A stretch of DNA of 64,000 bases from Bifidobacterium cebidarum. GTDB lineage: Bacteria; Actinomycetota; Actinomycetes; Actinomycetales; Bifidobacteriaceae. A program made the translations under genes and the position numbers. The DNA is taken from assembly GCF_009193305.1 (NCBI RefSeq), contig NZ_WBVS01000005.1:102753-166752 (forward strand), in the 5' to 3' direction. Below the pieces are notes generated by a model. It worked only from the letters and a program-made list of their open reading frames with translations. It was not told the DNA's origin and ran no database searches. Every line of letters starts with the position of its first letter. Positions within the stretch are counted from its first letter, which is position 1. Shown here piece by piece: positions 28,177-37,248 of the stretch.

Positions 28177-29650
28177 TCGTCGGGTCAGTGTTCGCTGCCA
28201 TCAACGAGAATTTCACCAGCGAGGTCCATTCGGCCTTGCCGTCCGTAGCGGCCGTGGAAGAATCCACGTCCTTAGTCACATAGATGTTCTTATCATCCGG
28301 CTGCTGCGGTCCCTTCGGAGTGTAGGAACCGTCATCGCTGCCGCCTGGATGGTTCTTGTCCGGAGGCGTGACCTCAGCGTGGTTATCGACCTTGGCAGTG
28401 GAGTTCGCATCGTCGAGCGCGGTGTGGTATTCGATGGTGTACTGCTGCGCGCCGGCGTTCTGCGGGAACGTGTAGCTGAAATTCTTGGCCGAGCCGTCGA
28501 GCGCGCCTGTGCCCACCGTGTTGCCCTTGGCATCCTTCACGGTGTAGGAACCAATGTAGTACTGGCCCGTCTTGATGGAGTCCTTGAACACATAACCGCC
28601 CATGTCGGCCTTGAGGCTGCCGGTGTTGAGCTTGACGGTCCATTTGATGTCGGCAGCAGTGCCGGAGCCATTGGACTTCTGCACCATCTTGTAGCTGAGG
28701 TTCGGGGTGACATCGGCCTTGCCAGGCTCGTCTGCACCATCCCAGATCCAGCTGGCAACGTTCTGAGCGTTATCAAGCTTGCCGCCCTGGGCGAGTGTCT
28801 GCTTGGCGGCGTCGGTGAGCTGCGCCTTGTAGGTGAGCTGGTAGCCGTCCTTGTCGGCCTTGGCGAGATCGCCGAGGTCAATGCTTGCGGTCTGACCGCT
28901 GATGGTAGCATTTACAGGCTTGCCATCGAGCTGGAAGGAACCGTCGACGAACGTGAAGTTGGAGCCCATCGTATCGGTGACGACCATGTTCTTCACGTCA
29001 AACTGCGGCTTCAACGTCACGGTGAAGGTCACAGTGCCGTCGTCGTTCAGTTCATAGTCTTTCTGACCGCTCACCTCGGACTTGTCGATGGTGATGGTGA
29101 TGTCGCCGCCGCCACCGGGGAACGTGATGTGCTCCTGGTTGCCGTCGCCGCCGGCGTTCTCATTAAGCGTGAAATCAAAGCTCACGAATGACGTGATGTC
29201 GGAAGGATGATTCGTCAGCCAGTCTTCGTTCCATGTAGCGGTAACCACGCCATCCTTGATCGACCAAGTGCCGGCTTCATTGCCGTCACCGTCGTACAGC
29301 GTGGAATTCTTTACATCTTTGACGTTAATGTTGCTGGGGAACTTGTAGGAACGCGTTGGGCTGTCAAGCGTAGGTTTCTCGGCCTCGGAGAAGTCGAAAC
29401 TGATTTGCCCGTAGAACGTCTGGCCTATGGCGGCAGGCTGATTCGGATCGTATAGCTGTGTATGGTTCTTGTCTTTGTAAACCTTTACCGTCACGCCGCT
29501 GGTAACCTGCACAGCCGGAGCGTCCGGGTTATACGCAGTCTCAGCCGCATTGACCACGGGAGTGAGATTCACGCCCGTTATCAACATGGCCACCGTGGCC
29601 AACATAGCCACCAGCATTCGTCCGATTGTATTGTTCGACAGGCGAAGCAT
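28142..29650 (-). CDS. Giant adhesin, N-terminal frame with signal peptide
   Basis: 502 codons ending in TGA at 28144-28142. The N-terminus MLRLSNNTIGRMLVAMLATV continues to a hydrophobic core and VVNA-AET, a Sec signal peptide of about 36 residues. It is followed by Ig-like adhesin domains with repeated isopeptide-forming patterns (VTDTMGSNFTFVDGSF, YKAQLTDAAKQTL). AAGGGG lies 7 bases before the ATG. The protein lacks any wall anchor in this frame. Anchoring requires the downstream frame (see the junction at 28141-28150). Without frameshifting a secreted fragment of about 466 residues would result. A G9 tract and operator-like repeats lie upstream. Confidence 0.85.
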   Translation of the reverse strand: MLRLSNNTIGRMLVAMLATVAMLITGVNLTPVVNAAETAYNPDAPAVQVTSGVTVKVYKDKNHTQLYDPNQPAAIGQTFYGQISFDFSEAEKPTLDSPTRSYKFPSNINVKDVKNSTLYDGDGNEAGTWSIKDGVVTATWNEDWLTNHPSDITSFVSFDFTLNENAGGDGNQEHITFPGGGGDITITIDKSEVSGQKDYELNDDGTVTFTVTLKPQFDVKNMVVTDTMGSNFTFVDGSFQLDGKPVNATISGQTASIDLGDLAKADKDGYQLTYKAQLTDAAKQTLAQGGKLDNAQNVASWIWDGADEPGKADVTPNLSYKMVQKSNGSGTAADIKWTVKLNTGSLKADMGGYVFKDSIKTGQYYIGSYTVKDAKGNTVGTGALDGSAKNFSYTFPQNAGAQQYTIEYHTALDDANSTAKVDNHAEVTPPDKNHPGGSDDGSYTPKGPQQPDDKNIYVTKDVDSSTAATDGKAEWTSLVKFSLMAANTDPTSVQFTDEKLEF

Positions 29651-29763
29651 CCTGATCCCCTTGTTTCTTCTTCAACAAGAAGGCCTGCCGAGATGAACCG
29701 CCATCCTGCAGCACGTATATATCGCGCGCAGGACTCCCCTCAGACCTCATAGGGCGCAGAATA

Positions 29764-29772
29764 CCCCCCCCC
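29764..29772 (-). promoter_or_regulatory. G9 homopolymer tract upstream of the adhesin gene
   Basis: Nine consecutive C on the plus strand (G9 in the adhesin direction), 114-122 bases before the adhesin ATG. Such tracts are prone to replication slippage. The adhesin frame has a TGA about 25 bases before its ATG, so the tract is not in the adhesin coding sequence. Any effect would act through the leader or promoter. Confidence 0.5.
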
Positions 29773-29790
29773 GAGGAACAAATCGCCGAC

Positions 29791-29843
29791 TGCAAACGTT
29801 GCAATACCAACGATGCAAACGATTGCAAAATATTAACTCAGTT
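29791..29843. promoter_or_regulatory. Operator-like repeats and possible promoter of the adhesin gene
   Basis: Two near-identical 14-mers, TGCAAACGTTGCAA (29791-29804) and TGCAAACGATTGCA (29814-29827), resemble LacI-family half-palindromes around a CG centre. Just upstream (minus strand) is TTAATAT, a -10 candidate near 29832-29838, and the palindrome TTAACTGAGTTAA. The remaining gap up to the DUF2207 stop at 30044 is AT-rich and holds no gene that I can support. Confidence 0.4.
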
Positions 29844-30043
29844 AAATACACCCCCGTTTCCCTTACCGCAGTATGGAATTGCTCCATCATGCGAACATTG
29901 ACATCATTGTGACGCATTGCACAAAACATGCGTCTCAATAAGACACGCCAGCAACGCATGCATGCTCAATATCCCACCTGCACGTATTTGCAACGCCTCT
30001 TCAATCAGCGCCGATAACGCTCCTTCACAAGAGGGCCGGCATC

Positions 30044-32311
30044 TCAACGTCCTCCGAAACTGCCGCCGCCAGAGCCTCCGGAGGAGCCGCCGAAGCCGCC
30101 ACCGGACGAGAAGCTGCCGCTGGAGCTGAAATCACCGCCGCTTGACGAACTCGGTGCAGCGGCATTGATGGTGGAGGTGATGTCCGCGAATCCGGAGGAA
30201 AGCTGCGAGCCAAGGTCGCCGAAGCTCAAGCTCGGCGCGTAGGAAGAGTCGCTGAAGCTGCCGCCCTGCATACCGACGCGCGCGCCGTAGCCGTAGCGGG
30301 CATCATCCCAGCTATGCGCGCGGTAGGACCAGTAGAGCGTGGAGTCGGAGGCATTATCGTCGAGCCAGCGAGGATCGGTCACCTGCGGATATGCCTTGGC
30401 CAGCTCGGCGGCCGCACGGTCGCTGATGCCGAATGCGGCGGCGTACACCATATACCAATCCCACATGGCCAAATCAGCGGTGCCGCGATCGGTGAAACTG
30501 GAGAAATCCTGCATGTAATGCTTGAGCCCCAAGCACTTGCCGGCGACTTCCTGGCCTTGCTCGGTAAGTTCCTTCGCCGCACCGCCCGCCGCGCAGAACA
30601 TACCGATGAAGAAGATCGGCACACCGATGATCACACCGACCATCGCATAACCCAAAATCGCATTGCTGAGCATGGCGCCGAAGCCGATGATCCCAGCGAA
30701 GATACCGGCCACGATCGACTGCCAGCCGCGCGAACGCGAAGCGTTCAAACGCGCGTATTCGATATCGCAGGCACCGGTGAACTTATCGAGCTCCAGATAG
30801 CCGTCTTCCCAATCCTTGCAGGCTTGCTTCATCTGGCCGAAGTCGAATACCGGGGAACCGACGCGCTTGGAGATCACAATCAAGAGATCGAGCAGCGCGT
30901 TCTCGGATTCACTTAAACCCAACTGCTCGGCGTTCGGCACGCCATCGATGGCGGCCGGCAGAATCACGATGGTGCTCGTGGTGCGAGCGGCCCATCGTCT
31001 GCCTGCATCGGCATCAATCATATGGCTCAAGCCCACCGGCGTCGCCTTGCTCATGTCGATGCCGCGATAGATGTCTGAAGAACCGGGATAGATAGCGATG
31101 GCCTTTTTGACGGCGAGCGACAGCATCGTGGCCGTCAGCTCGCGGTTCGTTGGTCGCGAATGTTTCGGCGGTTCGACCACCTCGATGAGTCGCGCCGCCG
31201 AAGCCGGGCTGACGCCGGGTTGATCGCGCCAGTATTCAATCGGTCCGCGATACTTCGAGTTCCTATTGCTTCGGACCACGACCACGATGCCCCACACGCA
31301 GAAGATAAGGCCGAGCACTATTGTCGCAATCCAAATGCCCAAACGCACGCGGGCCAACGTGCGCTGCTTATCGCGCCACTGCTGTTCCTGCTCGTATTCG
31401 CTTTGCTTCAGCGCATCCAAGTGATCGCCGGATTGACGGCGGGCGATGCCGGTTTCATTCGGCGTTGCCTTGAACGCGGCGACCACATCGAGATAGTCGC
31501 CGGAACGCACGTTGTAGGCCTTGAATTTGAGACTGCCGTCCGCCGCTCGGCTGGTTTCCGACGTGCGCTCGGTATGCAGCCAGCCCCATGAGGTGTCTGC
31601 GGTGATGCCTTCCGGGAAATGCACGGTGCCACTCACTGTGCCGATGGGCACCGGATTGGACTTGCCGAACGGCTCCCATTGCAGGCTGGCGATGTCATCC
31701 CACTGAGTGGCCACATCGTGCAGTGTGAATGAAACATCGAATTCCATCGAATCCGCGGAGACGGTGGCGGGGATATTCCAGCCGATTTCCACGGTTTTCT
31801 GGGTTGAGTCGGCGCCGCCGGGCGCGGTGACCGCGAGCGCGTCCTGGCCGGGGGCGTACGGGTGGGCGTCGTTCTCGCCGGCGGTCACGTCCGCGATATA
31901 CCAGTGGCCGGCGTAATCGGAGTTCCACGCATCGTCGCTCGGCACGTCGCCCGGCATTGTCAGCTCGGTCTGCTGTTGGTAGGTGGTGCCGTCGGTGACA
32001 TTGCGCACGTAGATGTCGCTGATGTCCGTGAGATTGTCGCTACGCAGCGTGTACTGCTGGTACAGCTGTTTCCATGGCTTGGTATCGCCGTTCTCGTCCT
32101 CGCGCCTGCGCAGCTTCACATCGATGTGCTGCGTGACCTTGAGGTCGCCTTCGCTGGTGAAGGTGGCGTCATAGTCAAGCGTGCGATAGCTCAGATCGGC
32201 ACCGCCTCCAGCGGCCGCGGTCGTGCCGAAGGCGAACACCATGAACATGCTGCTGGCCATCAGCGTGATCGCCACGCTGAAGATGATGGCTCGAATTAGC
32301 CGCTTCTTCAT
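30044..32311 (-). CDS. DUF2207 domain-containing membrane protein
   Basis: A 755-residue protein. An N-terminal signal anchor ([20 protein letters not shown]) is followed by an extracellular beta-rich DUF2207 domain (LSYRTLDYDATFTSEGDLKV to about residue 290). A membrane helix follows near 325-350 (IATIVLGLIFCVWGIVVVV), then a cytoplasmic part with two more helices around 550-590. The C-terminal tail is extremely Gly/Ser rich (GGDFSSSGSFSSGGGFGGSS and on), a hallmark of the family. The function is unknown. It is almost always coupled to lemA, as here: the ATG overlaps the lemA stop (ATGA). Confidence 0.9.
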   Translation of the reverse strand: MKKRLIRAIIFSVAITLMASSMFMVFAFGTTAAAGGGADLSYRTLDYDATFTSEGDLKVTQHIDVKLRRREDENGDTKPWKQLYQQYTLRSDNLTDISDIYVRNVTDGTTYQQQTELTMPGDVPSDDAWNSDYAGHWYIADVTAGENDAHPYAPGQDALAVTAPGGADSTQKTVEIGWNIPATVSADSMEFDVSFTLHDVATQWDDIASLQWEPFGKSNPVPIGTVSGTVHFPEGITADTSWGWLHTERTSETSRAADGSLKFKAYNVRSGDYLDVVAAFKATPNETGIARRQSGDHLDALKQSEYEQEQQWRDKQRTLARVRLGIWIATIVLGLIFCVWGIVVVVRSNRNSKYRGPIEYWRDQPGVSPASAARLIEVVEPPKHSRPTNRELTATMLSLAVKKAIAIYPGSSDIYRGIDMSKATPVGLSHMIDADAGRRWAARTTSTIVILPAAIDGVPNAEQLGLSESENALLDLLIVISKRVGSPVFDFGQMKQACKDWEDGYLELDKFTGACDIEYARLNASRSRGWQSIVAGIFAGIIGFGAMLSNAILGYAMVGVIIGVPIFFIGMFCAAGGAAKELTEQGQEVAGKCLGLKHYMQDFSSFTDRGTADLAMWDWYMVYAAAFGISDRAAAELAKAYPQVTDPRWLDDNASDSTLYWSYRAHSWDDARYGYGARVGMQGGSFSDSSYAPSLSFGDLGSQLSSGFADITSTINAAAPSSSSGGDFSSSGSFSSGGGFGGSSGGSGGGSFGGR

Positions 32312-32889
32312 CAGAACTTGACCTGCGGCGCCTGACGGGCGGATTCGTCAACCTGGAAGTACTGCGCCTGCTCGAAACGGAACAGGCCGGCGATGATGTT
32401 GGTCGGCACGGTTTCGATGGCGGTGTTGAGCTTGAGCACCACATCGTTGTAGAACTGGCGGGCGTACGCAATTTTGTTCTCCAAATCCCTGAGCTGCCCC
32501 TGCAGATTCATAAAGTTCTGATTGGCCTGCAGTTGCGGGTAGGCCTCCGCAGTCGCCTGCAGGTTGAGCAGCGCGCGGGAAAGCTGATTCTCCGCGGCGG
32601 TACGTTGCGCGATCGTCGCATTCGGATCATTCGCGGCGGCGACAGCGCCTGCACGAGCCTGAGTCACTTGGACGAACACCTGTGATTCATGCGACGCGTA
32701 ACCCTTAACCGTCTCCACCAAATTCGGAATCAGATCGGCACGCTGCTTCAACTGCACGTCGATCTGCGCCCAGCCGTTCTTCACACGGTTCTTCAGCGTC
32801 ACCAAATTGTTGTAGGCACTGATGCCCCAACCAATCACGCCCACGATAATGACGACGATAACAATGCCGATGATTGCACCAGTGCCCAT
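32311..32889 (-). CDS. lemA: LemA family protein
   Basis: About 192 residues from the ATG at 32887-32889, which is preceded by AAGGGGGG. A single N-terminal membrane helix ([17 protein letters not shown]) leads into the LemA signature [20 protein letters not shown] and [20 protein letters not shown], with a helical C-terminal domain containing the [12 protein letters not shown] and [23 protein letters not shown] segments. The function is unknown. It forms a two-gene operon with DUF2207. Confidence 0.94.
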   Translation of the reverse strand: MGTGAIIGIVIVVIIVGVIGWGISAYNNLVTLKNRVKNGWAQIDVQLKQRADLIPNLVETVKGYASHESQVFVQVTQARAGAVAAANDPNATIAQRTAAENQLSRALLNLQATAEAYPQLQANQNFMNLQGQLRDLENKIAYARQFYNDVVLKLNTAIETVPTNIIAGLFRFEQAQYFQVDESARQAPQVKF

Positions 32890-33214
32890 CACTGCCCCCC
32901 TTGCCAGCCCGAGTGGGCTTTCCAATCTTGACTGCCATTCTTCCACCACTCAGTGCAAAAAGCGAGGAGGACAGATGAACTTTTTGGCGTTCGCGCATAA
33001 CAGTTCGGTCCAGCAAGCATTCAGGAAGGCTTCAGTCAAGTGCAACGTAGTTTGCCAGCGACTGTCAGCCTCACACCAGCACGCAATCATCATGGACGCC
33101 GATAGTTAGGGGCAGAAGTTCCACGCACGGCGGGCTGCTTGACGTGGGACTTGCGAACAACCATAGTTCCGCGGCCTTGGATTTCCCAGCGCCGCACCCA
33201 CCCAAGGACCCGTT
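32890..33214. other. Divergent intergenic region between lemA and the ABC permease
   Basis: 325 bases without a convincing gene. It must contain both divergent promoters. AAGGA at 33204-33208 is the ribosome site of the permease. I see no clear hexamers or repeats. Confidence 0.5.
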
Positions 33215-34948
33215 ATGTTTGTGTTGAACAACGCCTGGAAAACCGTGATACGGAACAAGGGCCGCAATATTTTAATCGTGCTCATCGTGGCGATCATCGC
33301 CGCGGCAGCCACCATCGGACTCGCCATTCGCAATGCCGCAAGCACCGCGCGCGAAACCGGCTTGGCGAACACCTCCGTGACCGCCACCATCAGCGTGGAC
33401 CGCAGCAAGCTGATGGAGCAGGCGCGCGAATCGCAGTCCAGCTCTTCAGATTCGTCTGATTCTTCTTCCTCTTCATCTTCCGGGGATTCCGCGCCTGATT
33501 TTGATTCGATGCGCAGCGCCCTGGAGGGCAGCACGCTTACTCTTGCGGATTACCAGAAATATTTGAAGGCCTCAAGCGTTTCGGTGAGCTCGTACTATTC
33601 CGAGAGCACCGGCGTCTCCGGCACCGATTCGTTCCAGCCGGTGGAATCCAGCACGGCGAATGCCGCGAACTCCAGCTCTTCTGATTCGTCTTCCTCGTCT
33701 TCCGATTCCTCCAATTCCGGCGATAACCAGCAAGGCCCGGGCGGCGATGGCGGCCAAGGAGGCGGGCCCGGCAACATGATGACCTCCGGTGACTTCACCC
33801 TGACCGGCTTCTCCTCCGACACCGCCATCGCCAACGCATCCAACGGCTCGTTCACCATGTCCAGCGGCGAAGTGTTCGGATACGACGAATCCGACAACGG
33901 CAAAGTCATCATCTCCAAGACCCTGGCCGACTTCAATAACCTCTCCGTGGGCGACACCATCACCGTGACCAATCCGAGCGACACCTCGCTCACCTATACA
34001 CTGACCATCTGCGGCATCTACGAGAACTCCACCTCCAGCAACACCAACGCGATGGGCCCGATGGGCGGCACCTCGCAGGACGCGGATAATGCGATCTACA
34101 CCTCCGTTTCCACGCTGAAATCGCTCGGCCTCGACTCCGACACCACCGCCAACGACGATAACGACGACACCACCACCCAGCTCAACTACACGTACGTGCT
34201 CGCCAACGCCGACGATTACGAGGCCTTCGCCGCCGACGTGAAGGCCGCTGGTCTGGACGATACCTACACCGTGCAGTCCGCTGACGTCGAGCAGTACGAG
34301 TCCAGTCTGGTGCCGCTCGATAACCTTGCGAAGTTCGCGCTGACCCTGCTCATCGTGGTACTTGTGGTGGGTGCCGTGGTGCTCGTGGTCTTGAATCTGT
34401 TCAATATTCGCGAGCGCAAGTATGAGGTCGGCGTGCTGACCGCCATCGGCGTGAAGAAAGCCAAGGTCGCAGCACAGTTCGTCATCGAGCTGTTGATCGT
34501 CACGATGTGCGGCATCGCACTCGGTGTTGCAGGCGGCGCGGTGGCCTCCGTACCGGTGTCGAACCAGTTGCTGGCATCTCAGGTGTCCGCGCAGGAATCC
34601 GAGGCCTCAAGCCAACAGCAGCAGTTCGGCCGCGCTGCGGACATGGGCGGTGCACCTGGCGGTGAGCAGCAGTCGAGCTCTTCGGATTCGTCTTCCTCCG
34701 ATTCCGGCTCTTCGAGCTCGTCCACAGACTCCACCAAGAGCGATACCGCCCAGCCTTCGCAGCAGGGCGGACCGGGCGGTATGCGTCAAGCAGTGGACTA
34801 CGTCAGTGAAATCAACGCCACCGTGAACCTGGCGGTGGTCGGGCAGCTGATTCTCATCGGTCTTGGATTGACTCTTGTCTCCGCACTGGTCGGCATCGTG
34901 TTCGTCATGCGTTACGAGCCGCTGCAGATTCTCGCCGATCGTTCGTAA
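33215..34948 (+). CDS. MacB/FtsX-type ABC transporter permease with Ser/Asp-rich inserts
   Basis: A 577-residue permease with the MacB layout: an N-terminal helix (GRNILIVLIVAIIAAAATIG), a large extracellular domain of about 330 residues, then three helices near residues 370-395, 420-445 and 545-570. The FtsX signature region IRERKYEVGVLTAIGVKKAKV is present and the end is MRYEPLQILADRS. Three low-complexity inserts stand out: Ser/Asp runs at about 75-92 and 150-170, a Gly/Pro-rich stretch after the second, and another Ser/Asp run at about 487-510. It pairs with the ATPase gene 77 bases downstream. Substrate unknown; peptide or lipoprotein-related export is usual. Confidence 0.9.
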   Translation: MFVLNNAWKTVIRNKGRNILIVLIVAIIAAAATIGLAIRNAASTARETGLANTSVTATISVDRSKLMEQARESQSSSSDSSDSSSSSSSGDSAPDFDSMRSALEGSTLTLADYQKYLKASSVSVSSYYSESTGVSGTDSFQPVESSTANAANSSSSDSSSSSSDSSNSGDNQQGPGGDGGQGGGPGNMMTSGDFTLTGFSSDTAIANASNGSFTMSSGEVFGYDESDNGKVIISKTLADFNNLSVGDTITVTNPSDTSLTYTLTICGIYENSTSSNTNAMGPMGGTSQDADNAIYTSVSTLKSLGLDSDTTANDDNDDTTTQLNYTYVLANADDYEAFAADVKAAGLDDTYTVQSADVEQYESSLVPLDNLAKFALTLLIVVLVVGAVVLVVLNLFNIRERKYEVGVLTAIGVKKAKVAAQFVIELLIVTMCGIALGVAGGAVASVPVSNQLLASQVSAQESEASSQQQQFGRAADMGGAPGGEQQSSSSDSSSSDSGSSSSSTDSTKSDTAQPSQQGGPGGMRQAVDYVSEINATVNLAVVGQLILIGLGLTLVSALVGIVFVMRYEPLQILADRS

Positions 34949-35025
34949 TCGCTCTCCCCTGCTCACCCGCCACACCATGGGATGGGTGAGCCATCCCAAA
35001 TCACCCTTAAGTTAAGGACTTCATC

Positions 35026-35748
35026 ATGAATACTGCAATCGAAACTACTGCCGACCCTGCGGCCACCGATACGGCTGCCCCGGCAACCACGCCGGCACTG
35101 GAACTGGAGCACGTCTCCTACTCGTACACCAAGGGCGGCAAACGCGTGCTCATCGACAAGAACTATGCGTTCCGCACCGGGCAGGTTATTGCCATCACCG
35201 GCCCGTCCGGCGCTGGCAAGACCACGCTGCTCTCGCTGCTGTCCGGACTGACCACGCCGACCAAGGGCCGCGTGCTGCACAACGGCGAGGACCTGGCCAA
35301 AGCCGATCGCTACCGCTTCCGCAGCCACGATATCGGCGTGATCTTTCAGAGCTTCAATCTGCTGCCGGCACTGACCGTGGCGGAGAACATCATTCTTTCC
35401 ATGGATGCCTCAGGCAAGACCTTCGACAAGCCGAAGAAGGAAATTGCCGCCGAACTGATCGAAAAAGTGCGTCTGCAGCCGGAATATCTGAACGAACGCA
35501 TCCTGCACTTGTCCGGCGGCGAGCAGCAGCGCGTGGCCATCGCACGCGCACTGAGCTACGACCCGCAGATCATTCTGGCCGACGAGCCCACCGGCAACCT
35601 CGACCTTGCCACGCAGGACGACATCATGGCGATCTTCAAAGATTTGGCGCATAACGAGGGCAAGTGCGTAATCATCGTGACGCACAGCCCCGAAGTCGCC
35701 TCCCAATCCGACGAAGTCTTCCAACTCGCCCCGCTTCGCGAACGATGA
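35026..35748 (+). CDS. ABC transporter ATP-binding protein (MacB/LolD-like)
   Basis: A 240-residue ATPase with Walker A GPSGAGKTT (residues about 63-71), Q-loop FQSFNLLPALT, signature LSGGEQQRVAIARAL, Walker B ILADEPTGNLD and an H-loop in VTHSPEVA. This set is typical of the MacB/LolD/FtsE group that partners with FtsX-type permeases such as the one immediately upstream. A Thr/Ala-rich N-terminal stretch of about 25 residues precedes the domain. No efflux or membrane-fusion gene is nearby, so it is probably a two-component Gram-positive exporter or envelope-stress transporter. Confidence 0.94.
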   Translation: MNTAIETTADPAATDTAAPATTPALELEHVSYSYTKGGKRVLIDKNYAFRTGQVIAITGPSGAGKTTLLSLLSGLTTPTKGRVLHNGEDLAKADRYRFRSHDIGVIFQSFNLLPALTVAENIILSMDASGKTFDKPKKEIAAELIEKVRLQPEYLNERILHLSGGEQQRVAIARALSYDPQIILADEPTGNLDLATQDDIMAIFKDLAHNEGKCVIIVTHSPEVASQSDEVFQLAPLRER

Positions 35749-35844
35749 CATGCGCATCTCCGACACCATGTAATTGTGGTGTGGTTATTTTGAGACGAAA
35801 TGCGTGGCACGGAACCCGATGGAGCTGCGATACAGGTGTTCGGT

Positions 35845-36041
35845 GGGATGCAACTGCATAATCACGTGATTTGCGGTTGCATCCCACTGAGGCAGGGGAC
35901 GCAACCGCAATCCACCCCTTATTGCAGTTGCGTCCCAATACCTCAAATCACAAATCCTTGAAATTCCGCCATTCTTGAAAATGAGGGCTTAATACGCATC
36001 GGGATGCAACTGCACTTATGCCTTTATTGCAATTGCATCCC
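35845..36041. repeat. Left 197-nt direct repeat made of three 41-nt hairpins
   Basis: Hairpins at 35845-35885, 35896-35936 and 36001-36041, each exactly 41 nt, with spacers of 10 and 64 nt. Each stem has the form GGGAYGCAAC...GTTGCRTCCC with arms of 14-15 bases. The 64-nt spacer contains AATTCCGCCATTCTTGAAAA, conserved in the right copy. The last hairpin ends 3 bases from the nuclease stop codon. Confidence 0.9.
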
Positions 36042-36043
36042 TC

Positions 36044-37009
36044 TTATTTTCTTGCTTCTAGACCTCTCCAATCAATAGTCCGAGACAACGGAGCCAGCTG
36101 CTCCAAAGACAACGCCTTTAAGTGGAACGTAAATCGGGCTCCGCGCAAAGCCAGCGCGCGGCCGACGCGAAAAGCGAATTCGGCTTTCGTGTAATCATCA
36201 GCAAGACTTGCCGCCGTTGCCACGAATACCAGCCATCCGCGCCCTTGTAATTTTCCTCGCTTTTCCTGATCACGTCGCCATTGCATTTTATCGGTGCGAT
36301 GCTGATCTCCGTCATACTCGACGGCGACTTTATAGTGAGGCCAAGCGAGATCCACCGTAATTGGAGCCCTGGAAGCAAACATAATATTGGGGACAACATA
36401 GTTGACCGATGCTTCGGGAATGCCATGAGACTGAAGGGACAGTCTCTTTTCGGATTCCTTTGGCGAATCCGCGCCCGGACTCATCAGCATCAACGCGCGG
36501 ACGCATGATAAACGTCCGCTGAACTTCGGCATGTGTTCCAGCGATACGACAAAATCCCGGTATATCGACGAGCCGTCGCGATTTTGCGCCAAGACAGGCT
36601 GGCGGCGGATAGCAGTGATGATGGCATCGCCGAGAATCACCAATGATCGCAAGGAAATATGACTGGCAAGTTGGGCCCACACGTGAAAGAGGTCCATCGC
36701 CAATACATGCTGATTGATTCGGACCTTGTTGGCCTGAGGAGCCAATTTCCATATATGCGAACACAACGTGGAAGCATGCGCCCGGACTCTTCGAGTCTTC
36801 ATGCTGGATACGATATGCAGTTTGGACGCATCAAGGTCGCAGTCCTCAGGCAGAGGCACGGACTGCAGCACCAATGATGTTGTCATGCCGAATAATAACG
36901 TACGGCCCACTTGCTGCGCTTCATGAGTGCAGCGTTCGATCATTGCTTGCCGACGTTCAGCAAGATTGCTGTGCATCGAGGGCGACGGCTCGGACGTTAT
37001 GGCGTTCAT
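36044..37009 (-). CDS. DUF559-type (Vsr-like) endonuclease domain protein
   Basis: A 321-residue protein. The C-terminal third is a DUF559/PD-(D/E)XK-type nuclease: PITVDLAWPHYKVAVEYDGD followed by QHRTDKMQWRRDQEKRGKLQGRGW, with Asp, Glu-Tyr-Asp-Gly and Gln/Asp-Arg residues in place, related to very-short-patch repair nucleases. The N-terminal 200 residues resemble no family I can name; they include SMKTRRVRAHASTLCSHIWK and a central LVILGDAIITAIRRQP. The gene is bracketed by two 197-nt direct repeats of hairpins and looks like an autonomous cassette. It may cleave DNA as a defence or mobility enzyme. No partner gene is visible. Confidence 0.75.
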   Translation of the reverse strand: MNAITSEPSPSMHSNLAERRQAMIERCTHEAQQVGRTLLFGMTTSLVLQSVPLPEDCDLDASKLHIVSSMKTRRVRAHASTLCSHIWKLAPQANKVRINQHVLAMDLFHVWAQLASHISLRSLVILGDAIITAIRRQPVLAQNRDGSSIYRDFVVSLEHMPKFSGRLSCVRALMLMSPGADSPKESEKRLSLQSHGIPEASVNYVVPNIMFASRAPITVDLAWPHYKVAVEYDGDQHRTDKMQWRRDQEKRGKLQGRGWLVFVATAASLADDYTKAEFAFRVGRALALRGARFTFHLKALSLEQLAPLSRTIDWRGLEARK

Positions 37010-37248
37010 ACCGCAACGGTAGCTACTGACAGCATGCAGAGAAAAGCCAAATCGAGGTATGTGGTTCGAGCTTCTCCGACATGCCGTGGGTTATGCACAA
37101 CAAATGTGGATAAGGGCTTATTGCGGGTGGTTTTCTGTGCATGCCAGCGCAGTAGGCAGTGGAATCACGGATTGAAGCTCACACGTCATATAAGCGGGTA
37201 AATGCACTCGAGGGAGTCTCAGCGGAATGCGCTTGAGGAAGTATTCGT

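Noticed and set aside
29541..29828. 95-codon minus-strand frame containing the G9 tract
   Set aside because: Starts with TTG without a ribosome site and overlaps the adhesin start in another frame. I considered it as a slippage leader, but a stop in the adhesin frame between tract and ATG makes fusion impossible.
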